DNA from: Pseudomonas sp. MN1F
Lineage (GTDB): Bacteria > Pseudomonadota > Gammaproteobacteria > Pseudomonadales > Pseudomonadaceae
Reading direction: 5' to 3'
Assembly: GCF_009391885.1 (NCBI RefSeq)
Contig: NZ_VZII01000023.1
Span: forward strand, 50,683-114,682
Length of the DNA stretch: 64,000 nucleotides
Under the pieces are notes generated by a model. The model saw nothing but the letters and a program-made list of their open reading frames with translations. It made no database searches and had not been told where the DNA came from. Made by a program: the position numbers and the translations under genes. Positions 1 to 8,802 of this stretch are shown here, piece after piece; positions within the stretch are counted from its first letter, which is position 1; each line of letters starts with the position of its first letter.

Positions 1-677
1 ATATCCGCGACGTGATCGCTGCCTTCGCCCAGGCGGCCCGCGACGCCAAGGCCATCGGCATGGACGGCGTAGAGATCCATGGCGCCCACGGCTACCTGAT
101 CGACCAGTTCTTCTGGGATGCCAGCAACCGTCGCAGCGACGAATATGGCGGTGACCTGGCCGGCCGTTCGCGCTTCGCCATCGAGCTGATCCAGGCCGTG
201 CGCGCTGCCGTGGGGCCGGACTTCCCGATCATCTTCCGTTTCTCGCAGTGGAAACAGCAGGACTACAGCGCACGCCTGGTGCAAACGCCGGAAGCGCTGG
301 CGGCATTCCTCGAACCGCTGTCGGCGGCAGGTGTGGATATCTTCCACTGTTCGACCCGGCGCTTCTGGGAGCCAGAGTTCGAAGGTTCCGAGCTGAACCT
401 GGCCGGCTGGACCCGCACGCTCACCGGCAAACCGACCATCACCGTCGGCAGCGTGGGGCTCGATGGCGAGTTCCTGCAGTTCATGGTCGCCACCGACAAG
501 GTGGCCAAGCCGGCCAGCCTGGAAGGCTTGCTGCGCCGTCTGGGCGACGAAGAGTTCGACCTGGTGGCGGTTGGCCGTGCACTGCTGGTGGACGCCGAAT
601 GGGCGCAGAAGGTGCGTGAAGGGCGTGAAGCGGATGTGCTGCCGTTCAGCCGCGAGGCGTTGACGACCCTGGCTTGA
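1..677 (+). CDS. NADH:flavin oxidoreductase, Old Yellow Enzyme family (5' end outside window)
   Basis: The reading frame is open from the first bases, so the gene begins upstream; only the C-terminal part of an FMN-binding TIM barrel is present (about 225 residues of a family usually 360-420 long). Visible family signatures are the stretch GMDGVEIHGAHGYL, followed by QFFWDASNRRSDEYGG, which supply flavin and substrate contacts in OYE enzymes, and the late-barrel VGRALLVDAEW segment that contacts the FMN phosphate. These enzymes reduce activated C=C bonds using NAD(P)H; the physiological substrate cannot be read from this fragment. Its last 32 bp overlap the convergent glycosyltransferase gene. 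The family is secure, the substrate unknown. Confidence 0.9.
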   Translation, partial: IRDVIAAFAQAARDAKAIGMDGVEIHGAHGYLIDQFFWDASNRRSDEYGGDLAGRSRFAIELIQAVRAAVGPDFPIIFRFSQWKQQDYSARLVQTPEALAAFLEPLSAAGVDIFHCSTRRFWEPEFEGSELNLAGWTRTLTGKPTITVGSVGLDGEFLQFMVATDKVAKPASLEGLLRRLGDEEFDLVAVGRALLVDAEWAQKVREGREADVLPFSREALTTLA

Positions 678-1860
678 TCGCCAGCGCCGAGCCTGCCGGT
701 TGGCTGCCGGCAGGTGCCGTGTGGCAGGCGTTGAACAGGTGCGATTCGAACTGCTCGACGATCGCCGGCCAGCCTTGGCGGCTGGCGTGCTGGCGGGCGT
801 TCAGGCGGACCCGGCGCAGGGTTTCGCTTTCTTCCAGCAGCCAGCAGGCGGCATCGATGAATGCGCACGGGTCGCCGGGCATGGCCAGCGCACCGCTGTG
901 GCCATGGCGGATGTGCTGGGCGGCGGCGGCTTCGTCGTAGGCGACCACTGCCAGCCCCGAGGCCATGGCTTCGAGCACCACGTTGCCGAAGGTTTCGGTC
1001 AGGCTCGGGAACAGGAACAGGTCGCCGCTGGCGTAGTGTTCGGCCAATGCTTCGCCGCGTTGGGCGCCGCAGAACACCGCATCCGGCATCTGCTGCTGAA
1101 GGGCGCCGCGCTGCGGGCCATCACCCACCACCACCAGGCGCAGGCGCCGCTGTGGATAAGCGCTCTGCAAGGCTTGCAGGCAGGGCTGCAACAGCGTCAG
1201 GTTCTTTTCTGCGGCCAGGCGCCCGACGTGCAGCACGCCGATGTCGTCCGTGCCGAGCCCCCAGCTTTCACGTAACGACTGGCTGCGCCGGGCTGGGTTG
1301 AACAGGCCGGCATCAACGCCTCGGGCCATCAAGGCCAGGCGCTCGAACCCGCGGCGTTCCAGCTCCAGACGTTGGCTGACACTGGGTACCAGGGTGGCGG
1401 CGGTGCGCCGATGGAACCAGCGCAGGTAGTGGGTGAGCAGGCGCGCCAGCAGGCCGAGGCCGTATTGCCCGGAGTACTGGGGGAAATTGGTGTGAAAGCC
1501 GCTGACCACAGCAACCCCCAGGCGCCGCGCGGCGCGCAGGGCACTGAGGCCTAACGGCCCTTCGGTAGCAATATACAGCACGTCCGGGCGCTGCCGGCGC
1601 CAGCGGCGCAGCAGCTTGTGCATCGACACCTCGCCCCACTGCAGGCCGGGGTAGCCGGGCAGTGCCCAGCCACGGCAGAGCAGCAGTCCCTGGTCATCCT
1701 CCGCCGATGCCTCGTTAGCTTGCCGTGGGCGAACGATTTCCACCTGGTGGCCACGCTGTCGCAAACCTTCGCTGAGGCGGCCAAGGGTATTGGCCACACC
1801 GTTTATTTCGGGTGGGAAGGTTTCGCTGACAAGGCAAATGCGTAGGGCAGGTGTATTCAT
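646..1860 (-). CDS. Glycosyltransferase family 4 (group 1), MgtA/PimB-like
   Basis: This 404-residue GT-B fold transferase has an N-terminal acceptor domain opening with LVSETFPPEINGVANT, the glycine-rich entry typical of GDP-mannose or UDP-sugar dependent lipid glycosyltransferases. The C-terminal nucleotide-sugar domain shows HVGRLAAEKN and the E-x7-E region FPSLTETFGNVVLEAMASG. No membrane segment or signal peptide is evident, so it should act at the cytoplasmic face of the inner membrane. Relatives transfer mannose or glucose to diacylglycerol-type or phosphatidylinositol-type lipids; the donor and acceptor here are inferred only by family. Its 3' end overlaps the oxidoreductase gene by 32 bp. 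A possible Pho box lies just upstream, which would fit a glycolipid made in phosphate starvation. The start at 1860 begins MNTPALRICLVSE and leaves little room for extension. Confidence 0.88.
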   Translation of the reverse strand: MNTPALRICLVSETFPPEINGVANTLGRLSEGLRQRGHQVEIVRPRQANEASAEDDQGLLLCRGWALPGYPGLQWGEVSMHKLLRRWRRQRPDVLYIATEGPLGLSALRAARRLGVAVVSGFHTNFPQYSGQYGLGLLARLLTHYLRWFHRRTAATLVPSVSQRLELERRGFERLALMARGVDAGLFNPARRSQSLRESWGLGTDDIGVLHVGRLAAEKNLTLLQPCLQALQSAYPQRRLRLVVVGDGPQRGALQQQMPDAVFCGAQRGEALAEHYASGDLFLFPSLTETFGNVVLEAMASGLAVVAYDEAAAAQHIRHGHSGALAMPGDPCAFIDAACWLLEESETLRRVRLNARQHASRQGWPAIVEQFESHLFNACHTAPAGSQPAGSALAIKPGSSTPRG

Positions 1861-1894
1861 GACAAAAAGTGTCCACCTGCTGCGTTGCGCTCAC

Positions 1895-1912
1895 ATGACA
1901 GCCTTGTGACGT
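1895..1912 (-). promoter_or_regulatory. Candidate Pho box upstream of the glycosyltransferase
   Basis: On the minus strand the half-site CTGTCAT is perfect and is preceded, with a 4-base spacer, by the degenerate half ACGTCAC (4 of 7). The 11-bp period matches the PhoB consensus. It ends about 35 bp before the start codon, which is close, and no clear -10 is seen, so this remains tentative. Confidence 0.35.
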
Positions 1913-1970
1913 GCAGGTGACGCCCGATTCCCGGCAGTTTCTCCTGTGTGAATATTTCTTTGCAGGGTGC

Positions 1971-1997
1971 TCAAGCAGTACGTGGCGCAGCCGATGA
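1971..1997 (+). promoter_or_regulatory. FliA (sigma-28) promoter of the PAS-PAS chemoreceptor
   Basis: TCAAG, then exactly 14 bases, then GCCGATGA closely matches the sigma-28 consensus TAAAG-N14-GCCGATAA. It predicts a transcript start near 2004 and a leader of about 36 bases before the ATG at 2040. This places the gene in the flagellar/chemotaxis regulon and supports the chosen start. Confidence 0.7.
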
Positions 1998-2039
1998 AGA
2001 TGCATCCGAATAGGTTTGATGCGCTCCGGGAGTGCGGTG

Positions 2040-3356
2040 ATGTTCAACAGCAAGCTCAAGAAAGAAATCCAGCAACTGCGCGAAGAACTGATGGCCGTCG
2101 AGCAGGTCAAGAGCAGCCTCGACAGCGAGATGCTGGTGTTGCAGCTCGACCCCCAGGGGCGCATCGAGCAGGTCAACGGCAACTTCGAGAGCGAGATGCT
2201 CTACCGTGCCGAGCAATTGATTGGCCGCAACATCGAAGACATCGTGCCAGCGCATGTGAAGAAGCTCGACTTCTACCAGCGCATGAAAAACGCCATCACC
2301 CGTGGCGAGCACCTCAACGGCGCGTTCCGCCTGCTGCGCGGCAACGGCGAGGAAGCCTGGCTGCGTTCTATCCTGCAGCCGGTGAAGACTGTTGACGGGC
2401 GGATCAGGCATTTCTCCATGCATTCCAGCGACCTGACCCGCACCATCGAAGCCTCGCGTGAACACGAAAGCCTGATCAAGGCGCTGATGCGCTCTACCGC
2501 CGTGATCGAGTTCAACCTCGACGGCGAAGTATTGACCGCCAACGACCGCTTCCTGCAGACGGTGGGCTACAGCCTGGAGCAGGTGCGTGGCAAACATCAC
2601 CGCATGTTCTGCGGGCCGGAGGAGGCCAACTCGGCAGGCTACCAGGCATTTTGGGACAAACTGCGCCGTGGCGAGTACGTCGCCGACCGTTTCAAGCGGG
2701 TCGACGCCCATGGGCGCACGATCTGGCTGGAGGCTTCCTACAACCCGATCTTCGATGCCCATGACGTGCTGTACAAGGTGGTCAAGTTCGCCACCGTGAT
2801 CACCGACCAGGTCAATCAGGAGTTGGCGGTGGCGCAGGCTGCCGACATTGCCTACAACACTTCCCTGGAGACCGACAGCAGCGCCCGCAAAGCCACCGAT
2901 GTGGTGACCCAGACCGTGGATGTGATGCGTGGGCTGGAAGGCTCCATGCAGGATGCTGCCGAGGGTATCCAGGCTTTGGACAAGCAGTCCAAGGTGATCG
3001 GCGCAATCATCAAGACCATCAGCGACATTGCCGGGCAGACCAACCTGCTGGCGCTCAACGCCGCCATCGAAGCCGCCCGTGCCGGCGAGCAGGGCCGTGG
3101 TTTTGCCGTGGTCGCCGACGAAGTGCGGCAGTTGGCCTCGCGTACCAGCAGCGCGACCGAGGAGATTGCCAAGGTGGTGCAGCAGAACGAACAGTTGGCC
3201 CAGGCGGCTGTGGATATCATCGACACCAGCAAGCGCCAGGCCGAACAAGGGCTGGCGCTGGCGGCGGATACCGGTGGGGTGATCGTCGAGATTCAGGAAG
3301 GGGCGAAGAAGGTGGTGGATGCAGTGGGGCAGTTTTCCAGCCAGTTGAGCCACTGA
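2040..3356 (+). CDS. Soluble PAS-PAS methyl-accepting chemotaxis transducer (Aer/BdlA-like)
   Basis: The 438-residue protein has no membrane segment. Two PAS domains come first (about residues 15-130 and 135-255, the second with [11 protein letters not shown]), then a short MCP signalling domain carrying the conserved hairpin tip [21 protein letters not shown] (about 325-370, ending [16 protein letters not shown]). The architecture matches the biofilm-dispersal protein BdlA of P. aeruginosa and Aer-type receptors lacking a membrane anchor. It probably senses redox state, oxygen or an internal ligand through PAS cofactors and signals to CheA; ligand and cofactor are unknown. The start at 2040 is preferred over upstream TTG 2016 and ATG 2019 because CGGGAG lies before it and the FliA promoter would leave almost no leader for the earlier ones. 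Confidence 0.9.
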   Translation: MFNSKLKKEIQQLREELMAVEQVKSSLDSEMLVLQLDPQGRIEQVNGNFESEMLYRAEQLIGRNIEDIVPAHVKKLDFYQRMKNAITRGEHLNGAFRLLRGNGEEAWLRSILQPVKTVDGRIRHFSMHSSDLTRTIEASREHESLIKALMRSTAVIEFNLDGEVLTANDRFLQTVGYSLEQVRGKHHRMFCGPEEANSAGYQAFWDKLRRGEYVADRFKRVDAHGRTIWLEASYNPIFDAHDVLYKVVKFATVITDQVNQELAVAQAADIAYNTSLETDSSARKATDVVTQTVDVMRGLEGSMQDAAEGIQALDKQSKVIGAIIKTISDIAGQTNLLALNAAIEAARAGEQGRGFAVVADEVRQLASRTSSATEEIAKVVQQNEQLAQAAVDIIDTSKRQAEQGLALAADTGGVIVEIQEGAKKVVDAVGQFSSQLSH

Positions 3357-3415
3357 CGGCAACCTGACAGGCGTGGCGGAAAGGGGCGCAGGCCGGACCT
3401 TTCCGCCGTGGTTGG

Positions 3416-3805
3416 TCAATCGGCCTGTTCGGTTTCCTTGATGTGCCGATAGACGATTGAGGCGGCTTCGTGAACCGCCGCCAGGTCTACCGCGACATGA
3501 TGTTCTTCACCGTTCACACCACGAGCACTGAAGATGCCTCCGGCCGGTCCGATGGTGGGCGCCTCACTGTGCAGCACCGCATCGACCAGCAACTCGACCA
3601 GGGGTTGGCTGTAGTTGACCGTTCCGTTGTCCGCGTTCCAGGTTGTGTAGTGCAACCGCTCGATCTGCTCATGGATGTCGATGGCTTCCAAAGCCTCGCG
3701 TAGCCGCCACTTTACCCGTTGCTCGGCGATGGTCGTGCTGTGAAGATGCTTGGGGATGCCTGCCAGTTCAATGAAATCTTTCGATTTGATGTCTGTGAAT
3801 TCCAT
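3416..3805 (-). CDS. Hypothetical protein, 129 aa
   Basis: I do not recognise this family. The start at 3805 (MEFTDIKSKDF) has a GGAG ribosome site 11 bases upstream; the open frame continues to 3922 but that extension lacks a ribosome site. The protein is soluble, mixed alpha/beta in appearance and mildly acidic, with several His residues (KHLHST, EEHHVAVD) and no signal peptide. It lies 127 bp downstream of another unrecognised gene on the same strand, so the two may be cotranscribed. Both sit next to the toxin/immunity remnant, so they may belong to the same accessory patch, but nothing in the sequence proves this. Confidence 0.7.
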   Translation of the reverse strand: MEFTDIKSKDFIELAGIPKHLHSTTIAEQRVKWRLREALEAIDIHEQIERLHYTTWNADNGTVNYSQPLVELLVDAVLHSEAPTIGPAGGIFSARGVNGEEHHVAVDLAAVHEAASIVYRHIKETEQAD

Positions 3806-3932
3806 CTTCGATCTCCGCTGATAAAGGCCACGAAGCTGCGGCCATAAGTGTATTGGTAACCGAGCAGGCCCTGCGCAAGCTGCATGTATCGAATGAATTA
3901 GCGAGCAGGCCTGCCAGGGCAAGCTGTGGTTT

Positions 3933-4436
3933 TCAGACGATGGGGTCCATTTTCATCATGCGCTGGAAGGTTTCTTCCACGGCAGCCCAGAGATTACTTT
4001 CATCGTCAGTGAAGAGGGTTCCGTCGAACTCATATCTGTCGATATCCGACTTCTCCAGTTTTCCCGCTATCAGGGCCCAGATCAGGTAGGTCCTGAGCGA
4101 TGACTTGTCGCCATTGGCGTCATAAACGTAACAGGACATGTTTTGATAATCGTCAAGACCCTGTTCTGCCAGGGTGGTTATGAACGTAGCGTGAACTTGT
4201 AACTTTACTTGTTCAAAAGCCGCGAACTCTTCGTCATTGAGATCGCGCCCTCCCTTGCCTTCTTGAAAAAGACGCGCCAGCGGGCCCTGTGGATCAATCG
4301 GGCCTACCGGAACTTCGGGCTCTTCAGTTTCCGGCTCGGGGGCTGTTTCTGGGTCGTTAACCTCAGTTTCTACAGGTTCGCCCTCACCGGCAGTCTCGCC
4401 CGGCAGTATTTCCTCGAACTTTTCATCGTCAATCAT
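3933..4436 (-). CDS. Hypothetical acidic protein, 167 aa
   Basis: The family is not recognised. The N-terminal 50 residues are low-complexity and very rich in Glu, Pro, Asp and Thr (for example PETAPEPETEEPEVPVG), suggesting a disordered acidic tail. The remaining 115 residues look globular (FAAFEQVKLQVHATFITTLAEQG ... LIWALIAGKLEKSDIDRY is the readable core). No signal peptide or membrane segment is seen. AAGAGGA precedes the ATG at 4436 with suitable spacing, so translation is credible. It is probably the first gene of a two-gene unit with the 129-aa gene. Acidic chaperone, adaptor or immunity-like roles are all possible and none is supported. Confidence 0.7.
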   Translation of the reverse strand: MIDDEKFEEILPGETAGEGEPVETEVNDPETAPEPETEEPEVPVGPIDPQGPLARLFQEGKGGRDLNDEEFAAFEQVKLQVHATFITTLAEQGLDDYQNMSCYVYDANGDKSSLRTYLIWALIAGKLEKSDIDRYEFDGTLFTDDESNLWAAVEETFQRMMKMDPIV

Positions 4437-4467
4437 CTGGTTGTCCTCTTGAAATGAGCGCCAGCAG

Positions 4468-4968
4468 GTGGCGGGGATGATTGAACGATGGATTGATAAC
4501 CCGTTTGCTCTAACTATCTACCCCCTTGTCTGCTTACAGGGTCTTGCTCACAAATGCTGTAACTACGAATTAGACTTTTCCTACAATCGTCTCAGGAACG
4601 TCCCACACCCACTCCATGATGTGATTTCCCCTGCACAAAACTGGCAGGGAGACGCCTCATGCTGCTCTGGCAAATCGTGCCCACCTGGCGCGATGTCGAG
4701 ACACGCATCACCGATGAGCCCAGTTGAAGCAAAAAAACTCTCAGCGAAGCAGGCAAAGGAAACGATGTCTTCTCTTGCTGCACTGCACAATCCAGATTTA
4801 ATCGCCGGCGGCAGAGATGTCATTTCTGACTTCGGAGATAGACAAGTAAACTCCACTATAGGTCCCCAGTGGAGAAGTAGGGTGGGGGAGCTAATACAAT
4901 CAATCGAAAAGCAATCCAAAGAAGGTGGCGCCTCAGGTTTTTTGAATGTTAGATTGCATAAGTGCTGA
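4468..4968 (+). pseudogene. Orphan C-terminal toxin tip, Ntox15/Tde-like DNase domain
   Basis: The last 85 or so residues (from about 4714) read as the core of the Novel toxin 15 / Tde family: KQAKETMSSLAALHNPDLIA, then GDRQVNSTIGPQW, ending LNVRLHKC. The HxxD motif (H-N-P-D, codons 4786-4797) that is catalytic in type VI secretion Tde DNases is present. Everything before about residue 75 looks unlike a coding sequence with a delivery domain: there is no PAAR, VgrG or Rhs region and no convincing start or ribosome site (the frame opens at a GTG at 4468). It is therefore probably a displaced toxin tip left after recombination at an Rhs/PAAR-type effector gene. The immunity gene follows 19 bp downstream. 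Local base composition is AT-richer than the flanks. The family call comes from memory of the motif pattern. Confidence 0.65.
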
Positions 4969-4987
4969 CAAGCAAAGGAGCGCGACA

Positions 4988-5606
4988 ATGGACGAAATTT
5001 ACTCACTTTTCTTAGAGGAAATGGGCGAGCCCATGTTCAGGCAGGAGGTACCCCTCTCTAGTATCGAGCGCTACAGAGGTAAGTTGCCAAAGAAACTGTT
5101 GGAGTATTGGGCCGAGCACGGTTGGTGCGGATATGGTGATGGGATATTTTGGACAGTCAATCCTCAAGACTACGAGGGCGTAGCCGCTTCATTCATAGAA
5201 GGCACACCGCTAGAATGACGGGATAGATATCACATCATTGCTCGGGGCGCTTTTGGTGACCTCTATCTGTATTGGTGAGAATTCCGGGTTCTCATTAAAT
5301 ATCGCGGCGTTTACGTCGAGTTATTGCGGTACAGTTCATGAGTTTGATGCAGATAATACGGATGGGGAAGTGCAGGGTTTCTTTCTTTTGATGGAGCGGG
5401 AGTCTAATGATTTTGGGGGCTTTTTTGAGCCTGCAAAGAAAAATTTAGGTGTGCTTGGGTGTGATGAGATGTACGGGTTTGTTCCGGCGCTAGCGTTTGG
5501 CGGGTTAAGCAAACTTGAGAATCTACAAAAGGTAAGCGCAGTGGAGCATTTGATACTGCTCTCTCAGTTGTCGCCTCTCAAACCCTACAGCTTCTCGGAT
5601 TTTTGA
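4988..5606 (+). pseudogene. Disrupted immunity gene, GAD-like/DUF1851 (Tdi-type)
   Basis: The frame begins at ATG 4988 after an AAGGAG site and encodes a GAD-like N-terminus (RYRGKLPKKLLEYWAEHGWC, then GIFWTVNPQDYEG). A TGA at 5216-5218 interrupts it. The same frame continues immediately with family-like sequence (RDRYHIIARGAFGDLYL), then a +1 slip near 5265-5271 moves the reading to a second frame that completes a DUF1851-like C-terminus (GENSGFSLNIAAFTSS to YSFSDF, stop at 5604-5606). Joined, the product would be about 205 residues, the expected size of Tdi immunity proteins that pair with Tde DNases. Two independent lesions make a sequencing error less likely and a decayed gene more likely. 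Its position directly after the toxin tip is the expected order. Confidence 0.7.
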
Positions 5607-5623
5607 TAGATCACGCTGCGAAA

Positions 5624-5644
5624 GGGGCTGCTCAGCAGCCCCTC
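5624..5644 (-). terminator. Hairpin at the 3' end of cysZ
   Basis: A nearly perfect inverted repeat, AGGGGCTGCT against AGCAGCCCCT with a one-base centre, begins 8 bp after the cysZ stop. Only three T residues follow on the minus strand, so it is a weak intrinsic terminator or simply a stabilising 3' hairpin. Confidence 0.5.
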
Positions 5645-5651
5645 GCCCAAT

Positions 5652-6380
5652 TCAATTTCGTTCCCGCACCCAAAACAGCGTTGCCCCGGCCACCGCCGCC
5701 GGCATCATCAACACGTTCACCAGCGGCACCATCAGCGCCAGGTAGGTAATCCCGCCAAACCCCAGCGACTGCCAGCGCTTCTGGCGCAGCCAGGCGAGCA
5801 TGTCCTGCCAGCTCATCTTGTTGTTGTCCGCCGGGTAGTCGATGTACTGGATGGCCATCATCCACACCCCGAAGATCAGCCACAGCGGCGCGGCGATCAC
5901 GTTGACCACCGGGATCAGCGACAGGATGAACAGACCGATGGCCCGTGGCAGGAAGTAGCCAAGCTTGCGCATTTCGCGGCCGAAGGTGCGCGGCACCATG
6001 GCCACCAGCTCGCCCCAGCTGAACGCCGGGAACGGGTCCTGGCCACGCACCACCACCTCGACCTTTTCCGCCAGGAAGCCGTTGAACGGCGCGGCGATGA
6101 CGTTGGCCACCAGGGTGAAGGTGAAGAACACCATCAGCACCAGCAAGGCGACGAACAGTGGCCAAAGAATGTAGGAAAGGAAGCTCAGCCAGCTGGGCAG
6201 GGTCGGCATCAGCGCGTCGAGCCACAGGCTGAACTCGTGGCCGGCGAAGTAGATCAGGCCGCCGAACAGCAGCAGGTTGATCGCCAGCGGCAGCAGCACG
6301 AACATCCGCAGGTTGGGGCTCAGCACCAGTTTCAGGCCTTCGCGCAGGTACTGGGGGCCGGAGAGGACAGGGGCTTGCAT
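5652..6380 (-). CDS. cysZ: Sulfate transporter CysZ
   Basis: The 242-residue inner membrane protein matches the CysZ/EI24 family in length and pattern. It shows hydrophobic segments near residues 25-48 ([20 protein letters not shown]), 65-100, 155-175 and 205-235, and the conserved [17 protein letters not shown] loop. CysZ brings sulfate into the cytoplasm for cysteine synthesis. The ATG at 6380 gives [18 protein letters not shown], the normal N-terminus for Pseudomonas CysZ; the open frame to 6453 in another phase is a shadow. It is divergent from trxB, a pairing common in Pseudomonas and linking sulfur assimilation with thiol redox. No CysB site could be identified by eye. Confidence 0.95.
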   Translation of the reverse strand: MQAPVLSGPQYLREGLKLVLSPNLRMFVLLPLAINLLLFGGLIYFAGHEFSLWLDALMPTLPSWLSFLSYILWPLFVALLVLMVFFTFTLVANVIAAPFNGFLAEKVEVVVRGQDPFPAFSWGELVAMVPRTFGREMRKLGYFLPRAIGLFILSLIPVVNVIAAPLWLIFGVWMMAIQYIDYPADNNKMSWQDMLAWLRQKRWQSLGFGGITYLALMVPLVNVLMMPAAVAGATLFWVRERN

Positions 6381-7654
<1,274 letters not shown>

Positions 7655-7664
7655 TTCAGGCAAT

Positions 7665-7693
7665 AAAAAAACCGGCCACTTGGCCGGTTTTTT
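7665..7693. terminator. Bidirectional terminator between trxB and nadC
   Basis: An A6-7 tract, the stem ACCGGCCA/TGGCCGGT with a tiny loop, and a T6 tract form an intrinsic terminator that works in both directions. It begins 10 bp after the trxB stop and ends 16 bp before the nadC stop, serving both convergent genes. Confidence 0.92.
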
Positions 7694-7709
7694 CATGCCT
7701 GCGATTCGC

Positions 7710-8573
<864 letters not shown>

Positions 8574-8802
8574 CTAGATGCCGGCGATTATAGGGCAGGG
8601 GGGCGGCGCCGTGTACAGCTGCCTTGCAGGCGACCTTTGGTCAGGCCGGATGAGCTTTTGCCTGAAAGCGCGGTCACTCGTCAGCCAGTGAAGAGTGCTG
8701 GCAGCTGTCGGCATTTTTACCGATAATGGCGCCCAACATTTGGCGTCATAGCTTTGACGATTACTCGCCGTATCGAATACGTCACCCAGCAAGGAGTCCG
8801 GG

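Noticed and set aside
646..677. Overlap of the oxidoreductase and glycosyltransferase 3' ends as a possible annotation error
   Set aside because: Both frames retain family-like sequence up to the shared region, and short convergent overlaps are common in dense genomes.
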